Part shown: positions 27,182 to 36,137 of the stretch, piece by piece | How the letters are laid out: every line of letters starts with the position of its first letter | Numbering within the stretch: the first letter of the stretch is position 1 | Assembly: GCF_010548375.1 (NCBI RefSeq) | Contig: NZ_JAAGLY010000026.1 | Span: forward strand, 44,528-108,527 | Source: Streptomyces sp. SID13726 | GTDB taxonomy: Bacteria; Actinomycetota; Actinomycetes; Streptomycetales; Streptomycetaceae | Reading direction: 5' to 3' | Length of the DNA stretch: 64,000 nt | Notes under the pieces: model-generated | The model's input: only the letters and a program-made list of their open reading frames with translations | What the model was told of the DNA's origin: nothing | Databases searched by the model: none | Made by a program: the position numbers and the translations under genes

Positions 27182-28716
27182 CGATCACCCACAACTGCGC
27201 CGACTGCGGCACCCGCGCGGAACCGGGGCAGTCGTTCTGCGACGCCTGCGGGGCCGTGCTGAGCTGGACGGACCGGGAGCGCGCCGGAACACCGGACGGC
27301 GGCGGTACGAGCACGGGCGGCGGCGCCGATTCCGCTGTGCGGGGCGGCGGTCATACCAGCCATGCTGGTCATACCGGTGCCGCCGGGCGCCGGGACGGGG
27401 CCGCCGGTGCCGGGTTCGGTGGTGAACCGGCGGCCACGGCGGGGGACTTCACCCCGCCCCCGGTCCGGTCGGCCGCGCCCTCCTCGCCCGAGCCCGCCGC
27501 GGCTTCCGGCGCCGCCTCCCCCGGCTGGAACGCCTTCGCCGGATCGGACGGGAACGCGGGACTGACCCGCGCCCGCAGGGACCTGCTCGGCGCGCCCACG
27601 GCCACGGCCCCCGCGCATCCCGCTCCCCGGGCCACGGACGACACCGCGCCCACCGAACCCGTCCCGACCCCGGCTGGCCCGACTGGCCCAACTGGCCTGT
27701 CTGACCCGTCTGTCGCGTCTGTCCCGTCGGCCCCGTCGGCCCCGGAAGCCCCGACGATCCCCGCACCCGCGGTCCACCCGGCCGCCGCGCCCGCCTCCAC
27801 CTCCGCCTCCGACGGCATGACCGACCGCGCCCGTCAGCTGCTCGTGCCGGTGGCCGATCCGGAGGCGCGCCCCGCGGCCATGCCGTCCGTGGCCCCCGTG
27901 CTGCCGGGCCGCCCCGCTCCGCAGCGCCCGCAGACCGTACGGGCGCCCGGCGAGGAACCCGGCGCGGACGGCGGCACGCCGTGCCCCTGGTGCGCCACCA
28001 GGAACCGTCCCGACCGGCACTTCTGCACCCGCTGCGCGATGCCCATGGCGGGCGAGACGCAGGCACCGGGCCGACTGCCCTGGTGGCGGCGGCTGTTGGG
28101 GTCCGGCAACCGGGAGACTCCGTGGGCCGGCGACCGCCCCCGGCTGCGCCGTACCTTCGACCGCGTGCTGAGCTGGCTGGGCGTGGCGGTCGTACTGACC
28201 CTCCTGACCGTGCTGGCCTTCAACATCCCCCAGGGCATCCAGGCGACCAAGGACCACTTCGCCAAGCGGGCCGGGGTCGATCCGACCAGCTGGAGCGCCT
28301 CCCGCTCCTACCCGGGCCACAAGGCGTCCCTGGTCGGGGACAAGTACAACAACACCTGGTGGGGTCCGGGTGTCGCGGAGGTCGGGGCGGGCCAGTGGAT
28401 CCAGGCCAAGTTCGACGAACCGACCCGGCTGCTGGACCTGATGATCACCCCGGGCGTCTCCAAGCGGGCCGACCAGATCTCCCAGTCGGCCCGCCCGCGC
28501 CGTCTGGAGGCCACCATCACCCTGGCGGACGGCAGCACCACCACCCGCCGGATCACCCTCGACCCCGGCGCGGGCAGCCAGCGCATCCCGTTCCGCGTCG
28601 GCACGGTCAGCGCGGTCCGCTTCACGATCGAGACGGCCACCGGGACCTCGTCGACCAAGCAGGTCGCCATCGCCGAGATCGAGTTCTTCGGTCCGTCGAG
28701 CGCCAACTCCTCCTGA
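27178..28716 (+). CDS. Zinc-ribbon membrane protein with galactose-binding-like C-terminus
   Basis: A 512-aa protein. Zinc ribbon 1 uses Cys7, 10, 21 and 24; a long Pro/Ala/Ser linker follows; zinc ribbon 2 uses Cys269, 272, 283 and 286. A single transmembrane helix is at about 330-352 (LSWLGVAVVLTLLTVLAFNI), and the C-terminal 150 residues form a discoidin/NADase-type galactose-binding-like fold (NNTWWGPGVAEVGAGQWIQA, VAIAEIEFFG). The predicted topology is ribbons inside and binding domain outside. Its ATG overlaps the tail protein I stop, making it the last gene of the structural operon. It resembles the membrane protein (CisA) I recall as tethering Streptomyces CIS to the cell membrane; that equivalence is from memory. 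Confidence 0.85.
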   Translation: MTITHNCADCGTRAEPGQSFCDACGAVLSWTDRERAGTPDGGGTSTGGGADSAVRGGGHTSHAGHTGAAGRRDGAAGAGFGGEPAATAGDFTPPPVRSAAPSSPEPAAASGAASPGWNAFAGSDGNAGLTRARRDLLGAPTATAPAHPAPRATDDTAPTEPVPTPAGPTGPTGLSDPSVASVPSAPSAPEAPTIPAPAVHPAAAPASTSASDGMTDRARQLLVPVADPEARPAAMPSVAPVLPGRPAPQRPQTVRAPGEEPGADGGTPCPWCATRNRPDRHFCTRCAMPMAGETQAPGRLPWWRRLLGSGNRETPWAGDRPRLRRTFDRVLSWLGVAVVLTLLTVLAFNIPQGIQATKDHFAKRAGVDPTSWSASRSYPGHKASLVGDKYNNTWWGPGVAEVGAGQWIQAKFDEPTRLLDLMITPGVSKRADQISQSARPRRLEATITLADGSTTTRRITLDPGAGSQRIPFRVGTVSAVRFTIETATGTSSTKQVAIAEIEFFGPSSANSS

Positions 28717-28738
28717 GGCGGGGCCGGAGGGGGTGTCA

Positions 28739-29107
28739 GTGGTCCGTGACAAGCTGCTGGGCATGAGCGATCACGGCACGCCCCCGGACATCTGGACCTC
28801 CGTCGAGGCCCTGTGGGACTGGCTGGAGAAGGACCAGCCGGTCACCGGGCGGGAGGGGCTGCTGCTGCGGATGCTGAAGCTGTCGGAGGAGGTCGGGGAG
28901 GTGTCCGAGGCGGTGATCGGGGCGGTGGGCCAGAACCCGCGCAAGGGGGTCAGCCACACCTGGGAGGACGTGCAGGGCGAGCTGTGCGACGTGGTGATCA
29001 CCGCGCTGGTCGCCCTGCGCACGCTCACCCCGGACACCCGTGAGGTCTTCCAACGGCACCTGGAGCGGGTGACGGCACGCTCGCTCGGGTCGGCACGGCC
29101 GACCTGA
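28739..29107 (+). CDS. MazG-like nucleotide pyrophosphohydrolase family protein
   Basis: A 122-aa MazG-like protein. LRMLKLSEEVGEVSEAVIGA carries the EExxE helix and ELCDVVITALVAL the second metal-binding ExxD helix of the all-alpha NTP pyrophosphatase fold. GTG 28739 has GGAGG at a good distance; GTG 28733 and ATG 28763 are alternatives. It follows the CIS operon by 22 bp and could be cotranscribed, though its function looks like housekeeping. Confidence 0.82.
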   Translation: MVRDKLLGMSDHGTPPDIWTSVEALWDWLEKDQPVTGREGLLLRMLKLSEEVGEVSEAVIGAVGQNPRKGVSHTWEDVQGELCDVVITALVALRTLTPDTREVFQRHLERVTARSLGSARPT

Positions 29108-29124
29108 GCACGGCCCTCGCCCCG

Positions 29125-29688
29125 TCAGCTCCGGTGCGAGGCCGCGTACTCCTGGAGGAACAGCGCCTCGACATGGGCCATGTGCTCGATCTCGCCCGGG
29201 TCGACGCTCTCGTTCGGGGCGTGGATGAGACAGCGCGGTTCCTCGACGCCCATCAGCACGATCTCGGCCCGCGGGCAGGTCCGGGCGAGCACGTTGCACA
29301 GCGGGATGGAGCCACCCTGGCCGAGGAAGGCGAGGGGCTTGCCGTAGACCTGCCGCACGGCCCTGCCGAGGGCCGCGTAGGGGCCGTCGGTGGCGGCCCA
29401 GGTCAGATCGCCGGTGAGGGCCTTGAGCGCGGCGCCGGCGTCGATGCCCGGCGGGACGCGCAGGCGGGCACGGGCGGTGGGCACGGGCGCGGGCGGTGGG
29501 CGGTACGGCGGCGGCCGAGCCGACGACGGGCGGGCAGTCGGTGCCGGGCGGGCAGTCGATGCCGAGGACGGTGACGGCCGGGCGCGAAACCCGGACCGCC
29601 GGTCCAGTACAGGAGCAGGGCGACGACGGCTCGGTCCGCAGGAGATGCCCGTGGAGCCACGTGCCGTCTCCCGCCTCGACGAACTCAC
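29125..29688 (-). pseudogene. C-terminal remnant of an M20-family dipeptidase
   Basis: The last 120 residues match the end of actinobacterial M20 dipeptidases (ARLRVPPGIDAGAALKALTG, YGKPLAFLGQGGSIPLCNVL, GVEEPRCLIHAPNESVDPGE), which holds the final metal-binding His region. Upstream the sequence degenerates: a GIDCPPGTDCPPV-like piece appears in another frame, with short tandem duplications at 29455-29505 and 29515-29560. The catalytic N-terminal half is missing, so no active peptidase is expected. Confidence 0.75.
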
Positions 29689-29930
29689 CGGCTCACCCGG
29701 CTGCTGCTGGACACCAGCGGCAAGGGGCCCGCGGGCATCGAGGAGACGGTGACCGCCACAGCCCGCGCGCTCGGCGGGGACGCGGAGCCGCTGCTCGGCG
29801 CGGTTCTCGTGGGCCGCCCGGGCGACCGGATCCGACGGCCGCGTTCACCCGTTCGGCCTACGTCCCCGGGCACCCGGCGCCCCGTCCCTCGGACGATGAA
29901 CCGGACGGCGGCCACGGCCCGAGGAGCCTC

Positions 29931-31055
29931 ATGAACGACACCCCCGCGCCCTTCACCGAGGCGGACCACGCGGACCGGATGACCCGGGCGGCCAGGGCCG
30001 CGGCCGAGGCCGGGCTGGCCGGGCTGCTCGTCACCCCGGGACCGGACCTGGTCTGGCTGTGCGGCTACCGCCCCACCGCGATCACCGAGCGCCTCACCCT
30101 CCTCGTCCTGACGCCCGGCTCCGAACCCCGGCTGCTGGTCCCGGCCCTGGAGCGCCCCGACGCGGAGGCCGCGCCGGGCGCGGGCGCGGTGCGCATGTCC
30201 GACTGGCGCGACGGCCAGGACCCGTACGCCGCGGCCACCGGCCTGCTCCTCCCGAACGGCCGGTACGGCGTCTCCGACACGACCTGGGCGCTGCACCTGC
30301 TCGGCCTCCAGGAGGCGCTGCCGCTGACGGCCTACCGCCCCCTGACCGCCGTACTCCCGATGCTGCGGGCGGTGAAGGACGAGCACGAGGTGGCCCGGCT
30401 CGCGGCGGCGGGAGCGGCGGCGGACGCGGCGTACGAGGAGATCCTGGCGGTACGGTTCGCCGGGCGCCGTGAGACCGACGTGGCCGCCGACCTCGCCCGG
30501 CTGCTGCGTGAACACGGCCACAGCCAGGTCGACTTCACGGTCGTCGGCTCGGGCCCGAACGGCGCGAACCCGCACCACGAGGCCGGTGACCGGGTGATCG
30601 AGCACGGCGACACGGTCGTCCTCGACTTCGGCGGCCTCAAGGACGGCTACGGCTCCGACACCACCCGCACGGTCCACGTCGGCGAGCCCACGGCGGAGGA
30701 GCGCACGGTCCACGACCTCGTCCGTACGGCCCAGCAGGCGGCCTTCGAGGCGGTCGCCCCCGGCGTCACCTGCCAGGAGGTCGACCGCAGGGCCCGCCGG
30801 GTCATCGAGGACGCCGGCTACGGCGAGTACTTCGTCCACCGCACCGGCCACGGCATCGGCGTCACCACGCACGAACCGCCCTACATGGTCGAGGGCGAGG
30901 AGACCCCGCTGGTCCCGGGCATGTGCTTCTCGATCGAGCCCGGCGTCTATCTGCCGGGCCGCTTCGGGGTGCGGATCGAGGACATCGTGACGTGCACGGC
31001 GGACGGGGGGAGGCGGCTGAACGCGACCGATCACGGGATGGCGATCGTGGGTTGA
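29931..31055 (+). CDS. M24 family metallopeptidase (Xaa-Pro aminopeptidase-like)
   Basis: A 374-aa creatinase-fold peptidase. The metal ligands are visible: two Asp in VVLDFGGLKDGYGSDTTRTV, His in HRTGHGIGVTTHEPP, Glu in FSIEPGVYLPG and Glu in VRIEDIV. The N-terminal domain (LAGLLVTPGPDLVWLCGYRP) is typical. It probably removes N-terminal residues before proline from cytosolic peptides. ATG at 29931 has GAGGAG upstream; the longer frame has no family similarity. Confidence 0.93.
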   Translation: MNDTPAPFTEADHADRMTRAARAAAEAGLAGLLVTPGPDLVWLCGYRPTAITERLTLLVLTPGSEPRLLVPALERPDAEAAPGAGAVRMSDWRDGQDPYAAATGLLLPNGRYGVSDTTWALHLLGLQEALPLTAYRPLTAVLPMLRAVKDEHEVARLAAAGAAADAAYEEILAVRFAGRRETDVAADLARLLREHGHSQVDFTVVGSGPNGANPHHEAGDRVIEHGDTVVLDFGGLKDGYGSDTTRTVHVGEPTAEERTVHDLVRTAQQAAFEAVAPGVTCQEVDRRARRVIEDAGYGEYFVHRTGHGIGVTTHEPPYMVEGEETPLVPGMCFSIEPGVYLPGRFGVRIEDIVTCTADGGRRLNATDHGMAIVG

Positions 31056-31144
31056 GAGGGGCAGGGCGGATCGTTTCCTGCCCTGAAGCTTCCCCGGACA
31101 GTTGGGCCGGGCACACGGGTTTCCGGTGCGCCGCCCAAGCGGGT

Positions 31145-31172
31145 TGGAATGTTGGTAACATCTGAATGTTCC
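31145..31172 (+). promoter_or_regulatory. Possible extended -10 promoter and operator of the phosphatase gene
   Basis: TGGTAACAT (31152-31160) fits an extended -10 box, and ATGTT-ggt-AACAT forms a small inverted repeat over it. Outer GGAATG and GAATGTTCC repeats flank it. It is 48 bp upstream of the ATG at 31208. A related ATGTTGACA element lies upstream of the TetR gene at 31864-31872. Confidence 0.35.
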
Positions 31173-31207
31173 AGGCATCCAGAAGCCCTCGGGGAAGGGA
31201 TCTGCCC

Positions 31208-31795
31208 ATGGCGACTCGGCGCCTGTACGCGGTCAGGCATGGCGCAGCGGACGCGTTCGGTCAGCTGACCGACGTGGGGAAGCGGCAGGCGCAACTGCTG
31301 GCGGAGCGCCTGGCCCGGCTGCCCGTGGACGCCGTGTGGCACTCCCCGCTGCCCCGGGCCGTGCGGTCGGCGCAGCTCATCGGTGAACACCTGCGCGGTG
31401 TCCCCGTACAGGAGGCGCCCGAGCTGACCGATCACGTCCCGTACGTGCCGCAGGAGCTTCCGGCGGCGTGGGCGGCGATCTTCGACGGCTACGACCCCTC
31501 GGAGGCGGCGGCCGGAGAGCGCCTCGCGGACTCGCTGACCAACCGGTTCGCGCGCCCCGCCGAGACCGAGACGCTCGAGGTCCTGGTCACCCACGCCTAC
31601 CAGGTCGCCTGGCTGGTCCGGCACGCCCTGGACGCGCCGCGGGCCCGGTGGCTGGGCATGAGCTGCGGCAACGCGGCGGTGACGGCGATCGAGTACTACG
31701 ACGGCGCGGAACCGACGCTGCTGCTGTACAACGACATGAGCCATCTGCCGGCGGACCTGCGTTGGACGGGATTCGGGCCCGGCATCCGGCCCTGA
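31208..31795 (+). CDS. Histidine phosphatase family protein
   Basis: A 195-aa phosphoglycerate-mutase-like protein. The catalytic RHG is in YAVRHGAADAFGQLTDVGKR, the second arginine in HSPLPRAVRSAQL, and the second His in VLVTHAYQVAWL. The family covers phosphatases and mutases with many substrates; the substrate here cannot be told. GGAAGGGA precedes the ATG. Confidence 0.9.
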   Translation: MATRRLYAVRHGAADAFGQLTDVGKRQAQLLAERLARLPVDAVWHSPLPRAVRSAQLIGEHLRGVPVQEAPELTDHVPYVPQELPAAWAAIFDGYDPSEAAAGERLADSLTNRFARPAETETLEVLVTHAYQVAWLVRHALDAPRARWLGMSCGNAAVTAIEYYDGAEPTLLLYNDMSHLPADLRWTGFGPGIRP

Positions 31796-31911
31796 GTGAA
31801 TCGGTTCCACCCGCACCGGGCCGTCCCGTCCTTCACGGGAAAACCGGATGTTCATGCCATCGGGATGTTGACAGTATTCTCCATCGGGGGCAATGAGATG
31901 AAGGGCAGCGG

Positions 31912-33057
31912 ATGGTCCGGTTGACACGGGCCCAGCAGCAGGAGCGCACACGCGCGGCCGTGCTGACTGCGGCGAGGGCGGAGTTCACCGAGCGCGGATA
32001 CGCGGCGGCGAAGGTCGACGAGATCGCCGAGCGCGCCGAGCTGACCCGGGGCGCGGTGTACTCGAACTTCCCGAGCAAGCGCGCGCTCTATCTGGCGGTG
32101 CTGCTCGACATGGTCGAGCACGGTGTCACCGACGGGATCGAGTCCCCGGCCCCGCCCTCTCCCCCGGCCCTCGCCGAGGCGCTCGGCGCGTTCGCCCGCA
32201 CCTGGCTCGAGCGGCTGCCCCTGGCCGGCGACGCGCCCGCCTTCGGTCAGGTGCAACTGCGCTCCCTGGCCGGTGTGCTGGACGACGAGCCGATCCGCGC
32301 CGCGTTCGGACAGGTGACCCGCCTGGAGGCGCTGCTGCTGGCCCTCGCGCTGGAGTCGCGGACCCCGGCGCGGACCCCGGCGAAGACCCCGCCCGTACGA
32401 CAGGTGAGGCGGGCCGAGCTGGTCCTGAGACTGCTGGGCGGACCGAGTGCCTCGGTGGACCCGGCGCTCGCGTTCGGCGACCCCTTCGACGTGGCACAGG
32501 CCTGCGCGCATCTGGGCGGACTCACCCTGGCCGACACCTGGGACCCCCCGCACCTGCCCTACGTCCCGCCCGCACAGGTCTGCCGGGAGCCCTGGAACCC
32601 GCCGGAGCGGCTGCGGGACCTGGTCACCGGGCGGCCGGTCGGATTCGGCGAGGACGGAGTGGTCGTGCTCCTCGGCAGCCACCGTCTGGACGCCGCCGAG
32701 GAGAGCGTCCGCGCCGCGGCGGACGGCGACTACGTCACCGTGGCCGTGGCGACCACCGACCCGGCCGAGATCGGGCGCCTCGTCCAGCTCAGGATCAGCG
32801 ACTTCACCCGTTGCCTGCGGCGCGTGTTCACCCCGGACGCGTGGCCGCGCCTGCGACTCGTCCTCGACGACCGCGGCCTGCTGGCCTCGGCCGTCGGCGT
32901 GCCCGACGCCGACGACGGCGCCGAACACGCGGTGCGCGTCCGGCAGGGCTCGATCGTCGCCCGCGCCCACGGCCGGGGCGCCGCGCACGCCGCGGCGGCC
33001 GTCGGCCGCACCACCTCAGACATCTCCCACACCGCACCCGATGGGGCCGCTCCATGA
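31912..33057 (+). CDS. TetR-family regulator with an enlarged C-terminal domain
   Basis: A 381-aa protein. The TetR helix-turn-helix is at about residues 10-60 (ARAEFTERGYAAAKVDEIAE, LTRGAVYSNFPSKRALYLAV). Typical TetR proteins are about 200 aa, so it has about 180 extra C-terminal residues of unknown function, including EIGRLVQLRISDFTRCLRRV. Its stop overlaps the next start (ATGA), placing it in an operon with a winged-helix-like protein and a PPDK-like enzyme. Confidence 0.88.
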   Translation: MVRLTRAQQQERTRAAVLTAARAEFTERGYAAAKVDEIAERAELTRGAVYSNFPSKRALYLAVLLDMVEHGVTDGIESPAPPSPPALAEALGAFARTWLERLPLAGDAPAFGQVQLRSLAGVLDDEPIRAAFGQVTRLEALLLALALESRTPARTPAKTPPVRQVRRAELVLRLLGGPSASVDPALAFGDPFDVAQACAHLGGLTLADTWDPPHLPYVPPAQVCREPWNPPERLRDLVTGRPVGFGEDGVVVLLGSHRLDAAEESVRAAADGDYVTVAVATTDPAEIGRLVQLRISDFTRCLRRVFTPDAWPRLRLVLDDRGLLASAVGVPDADDGAEHAVRVRQGSIVARAHGRGAAHAAAAVGRTTSDISHTAPDGAAP

Positions 33058-33686
33058 CCCAGCCCGTTTCGTCCCACCAGACCAGCACCGACCTCCTGGT
33101 GCTCCACGCCCTTCGCTGCACCGGTTTCTCCGGCCCCGCCGCGATGGCCGCGGTGACCGGGCTCTCCGAGTCCGACGTGGAGTCGGAGCTGATCGACCTC
33201 GCCGTGGCGGGACTCGTCAACCACACCTCGGGCGACTTCGGCGGCTGGGGCCTCACCGACGCCGGCCGGGCCGCGGACGCGGCACGCATCACCGACGAAC
33301 TGGAGACGGCCGGCGCCCGGACCGCCGTGACCGCGGCCTTCGAGCGCTTCCTCGTCCTCAACCCCGAACTGCTCGACCTCTGCACGGCATGGCAGATGCG
33401 CCCCACCGACGGCGCCATGACGATGAACGACCACAGCGACTTCGCCTACGACGACCGGGTCCTGAACCGGTTCACCGAATTCCACCGGCGTGCCGAGCCC
33501 GTCTGCGCGGAGTTGTCCGCGGCGCTGTCCCGGTTCGGGCGCTATCCCGTCCGGCTCGGCAACGCGCTCGCCCGCGCGAAGGCCGGTGAACTGGAGTACG
33601 TGACGGACAGCACCACCTCGTATCACACGGTGTGGTTCCAGCTCCACGAGGACCTGCTGGCCACCCTCGGTATCCCGCGCCACTGA
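33054..33686 (+). CDS. Winged-helix-like protein coupled to a PPDK-like enzyme
   Basis: A 210-aa protein. Residues 10-75 (LLVLHALRCTGFSGPAAMAA, LTDAGRAADA) look like a winged-helix DNA-binding or swapped-substrate domain; the rest is helical (ELLDLCTAWQMRPTDGAMTM, AELSAALSRFGRYPVRLGNA). It starts inside the TetR stop and is followed 45 bp later by the PPDK-like gene. Similar small proteins accompany PEP-synthase/PPDK-like enzymes in actinomycetes, possibly as a partner subunit; I cannot name the family. Confidence 0.7.
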   Translation: MTQPVSSHQTSTDLLVLHALRCTGFSGPAAMAAVTGLSESDVESELIDLAVAGLVNHTSGDFGGWGLTDAGRAADAARITDELETAGARTAVTAAFERFLVLNPELLDLCTAWQMRPTDGAMTMNDHSDFAYDDRVLNRFTEFHRRAEPVCAELSAALSRFGRYPVRLGNALARAKAGELEYVTDSTTSYHTVWFQLHEDLLATLGIPRH

Positions 33687-33731
33687 ACCCGCCCGCCGGA
33701 CCGGCAACACCGACGCGAAGACGGCAATGCG

Positions 33732-35375
33732 ATGACCTGGATTCACCCGCTCTCGGCAGACGTCGAGGAATCGGCGGACCTTCTCGGCGGCAAGGCACAC
33801 GGCCTCGTCGTGCTCCGGCGCCTCGGGCTGCCCGTGCCCCCGGGGTTCGTCATCAGCACGGAGGCGTGCCGCGCCTTCTTCCGCACCGGTGGGCTCCCGA
33901 GCGGCCTCGACACCGAGCTGGCGGCCGCCGTGGCGGACCTCGAAGCCGCCACGCACCGCAGGCTCGGCGGCTGCGAGCGGCCGCTGACGGTGTCGGTCCG
34001 CTCCGGCGGAAGCGTGTCGATGCCCGGCATGATGAGCACCGTCCTCAACCTCGGGCTCACCACCGAGGCCACCGCCGCGCTGGCCGACGAGACCGGCGAC
34101 CCGCGCTTCGCGCTCGACTCCCGGCTGCGCTTCCTGGCCAGCTTCGCCTCCGAGGTCCTCGGTATCGGCCAGGAGAGCCTGGCGGCGGTCGACCGCGCGA
34201 TCGACGGCGAGGGCACCGGTCCGGACCGTATCGCCGAGGTGATCCGGGACGTCGAGCGGCTGGTCCGGGAGCGGAGCGGCGAGCCCGTACCGGAGGACGC
34301 GGCCCGGCAGTTGGACCTCGCGATCGCGGCCGTGTTCTCGTCGTGGAACACCCCGCGCGCGAAGACCTATCGCGATCTGCACGGCATTCCGGAGGACCTC
34401 GGCACGGCCGTGACCGTGCAGGCGATGGTGTACGGCAACCGCGACGAGCACAGCGGGACCGGGGTGGCGTTCAGCCGCGACCCCAACACCGGTGAGCGCG
34501 TCCCGTTCGGCGAGGTCCTGTTCGGCCGCCAGGGCGAGGACGTCGTCTCGGGCCGCTCCCTGACCAGGCCGCTGCGTGAACTCACCGACCGGGAGCCTGC
34601 CGTGTGGTCCGGGCTGCTGGACGCCCTGGACCGTCTCGAGGAGCACTACCGCGACGCGTGCTATGTGGAGTTCACCTTCGAGGCGGGCGAGCTGTGGGTC
34701 CTCCAGGTGCGCCCCGGGCGGTTCGTCGGCCGCGCCGCGGTGCGGGTCGCCGTCGACCTGGCCGACGCGGGCACGATCGAACGCGACGAGGCGATCCTCC
34801 GGGTCGCCCCCCAGCATCTCCAGCACGTACGCACACCGCGGATCGAGGTCGGCGGCACGGAGGACGTCCTCACGCGCGGCCTGGGAGCCTCTCCCGGCGT
34901 CGCCGTCGGCAGGGTGGCGACCACGGCCGACAACGCCGTACGACTGTCCGCGCACGGGCCGGTCGTCCTGCTGCGCCCGGAGACCTCACCGCTCGACATG
35001 CACGGCCTGGCCGCCGCGGCCGGGGTCGTCACCGCTCGCGGCGGGCCGACGAGTCACGCGGCCGTGGTGGCACGGGCGATGGGGAAGCCGGCCGTGGTGG
35101 GAGCCGCGAGCCTCGTGGTCGACGACGCCGCCGCCTGCGTCCGGGTGGACGGCCGCACCCTGCCCGAGGGCACCCTCATCGCCATCGACGGAACGGGCGG
35201 AGAGGTCGTCGTCGGCGAGCCTCCCGTCGCCGCGGCCACCACCGACCCACAGCTGCACCGACTGCTCGACTGGGCCGACGAGATCACGGGCGACACCACG
35301 GCCCGCGACGAGACACAACGCCTCACCTCGGCACGGACCGTCCTGCTCCGCCGCCGACCGCCGTCAGGGACCTGA
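33732..35375 (+). CDS. PPDK/PEP-synthase-like protein lacking the PEP-binding domain
   Basis: A 547-aa protein with the ATP-grasp domain of pyruvate phosphate dikinase at about 1-340 (LLGGKAHGLVVLRRLGLPVP, VSVRSGGSVSMPGMMSTVLN) and the phosphohistidine domain around 410-490 with GGPTSHAAVVARAMGKP (His442). The C-terminal PEP/pyruvate TIM barrel is absent; full PPDK is about 870 aa. It could form phosphohistidine from ATP and hand the phosphate to a partner, perhaps the protein encoded just upstream. Rifampicin phosphotransferase also combines these domains but has an extra drug-binding domain not seen here. The operon starts with a TetR regulator. Confidence 0.85.
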   Translation: MTWIHPLSADVEESADLLGGKAHGLVVLRRLGLPVPPGFVISTEACRAFFRTGGLPSGLDTELAAAVADLEAATHRRLGGCERPLTVSVRSGGSVSMPGMMSTVLNLGLTTEATAALADETGDPRFALDSRLRFLASFASEVLGIGQESLAAVDRAIDGEGTGPDRIAEVIRDVERLVRERSGEPVPEDAARQLDLAIAAVFSSWNTPRAKTYRDLHGIPEDLGTAVTVQAMVYGNRDEHSGTGVAFSRDPNTGERVPFGEVLFGRQGEDVVSGRSLTRPLRELTDREPAVWSGLLDALDRLEEHYRDACYVEFTFEAGELWVLQVRPGRFVGRAAVRVAVDLADAGTIERDEAILRVAPQHLQHVRTPRIEVGGTEDVLTRGLGASPGVAVGRVATTADNAVRLSAHGPVVLLRPETSPLDMHGLAAAAGVVTARGGPTSHAAVVARAMGKPAVVGAASLVVDDAAACVRVDGRTLPEGTLIAIDGTGGEVVVGEPPVAAATTDPQLHRLLDWADEITGDTTARDETQRLTSARTVLLRRRPPSGT

Positions 35376-35404
35376 CGCCCAGGCGGCCCCCGGCCCCCAA
35401 CTGC

Positions 35405-35439
35405 CAGCCCTCAGCCCTCAGCCCTCAGCCCTCAGCCCT
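35405..35439. repeat. Five tandem CAGCCCT heptamers
   Basis: Five exact copies of CAGCCCT lie in the gap between the convergent PPDK-like gene and the cold-shock-like gene, and run to the stop codon of the latter. No hairpin is formed. It looks like replication slippage. Confidence 0.9.
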
Positions 35440-35849
35440 CAGTCGTCCACGACCCACCCGTGCTTGCGCACCATGTCGATGACACAGGTCCTGACTTCCC
35501 TGATCTGACCGGCCGTCAGGCTCTCCACCCGGTGGAGCAGGGCCTCGGTCAGATCGATACGGAACTCCTCGACCGAGAGCAGGTCGACCTGGTCGTCGTC
35601 CCTCTCGATGTCCACGCGGTTGATCCGGTGCTCCGGCGACGCGTGCCTGACGAGCCGGATCTCCGACGCCTTCAGCCCCTTCTCGCCGTGCTCCTTGGAG
35701 AACTCCACCTCACTGCCCGCCTGATACAGATACTTCTCGTCGATCAGGTCATTGGCGTGCATGAAGACGTCCTCACCGCCCTCCTCGGGCCGAATGAATC
35801 CGTACCCCCGCACCTCGTCGAACCGCACGACCTTGCCCCGCACCAACAC
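35439..35849 (-). CDS. Cold-shock domain protein with C-terminal extension
   Basis: A 136-aa protein. Residues 1-67 are a cold-shock fold with RNP1-like RGYGFIRPEEGGEDVFMHAN. The usual bacterial Csp is about 67 aa; here a 65-residue acidic and helical extension follows (VDLLSVEEFRIDLTEALLHR, REVRTCVIDMVRKHGWVVDD), a form known in Streptomyces. It probably binds single-stranded nucleic acid. The GTG at 35849 was chosen for GGAGG 6 bases upstream. Confidence 0.88.
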   Translation of the reverse strand: MLVRGKVVRFDEVRGYGFIRPEEGGEDVFMHANDLIDEKYLYQAGSEVEFSKEHGEKGLKASEIRLVRHASPEHRINRVDIERDDDQVDLLSVEEFRIDLTEALLHRVESLTAGQIREVRTCVIDMVRKHGWVVDD

Positions 35850-36137
35850 ACCGCACCTCCGCACAAACAGCAAAACCCAGATACCCCGGCGTACACGTAC
35901 CCGGTCCGAGACCTTACACAGCCGCCGCCCGGGGGCCCAGTCCACGGGGTCTCGCGGTCAAGGGTTCGACGAGCCGGTCCGTACACCGGGAGACCCAGCG
36001 TCAAGAGGTCGGCGACGCTACGCCAATGACGCGCCCCCTCCCACCCCGAGAACCTGATCACCAGGAACGGCGACGCGTATCCCGGTGCCCGCACACAGGT
36101 CCGGGGACGTGGTCGCACCAGAACGGGAAGGGAAACC

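Noticed and set aside
29690..29930. Protein-like pieces between the M20 remnant and the M24 gene
   Set aside because: Fragments such as IEETVTATARALGGDAEPLL look coding, but I could not assign a family or a consistent frame, so no feature was called.
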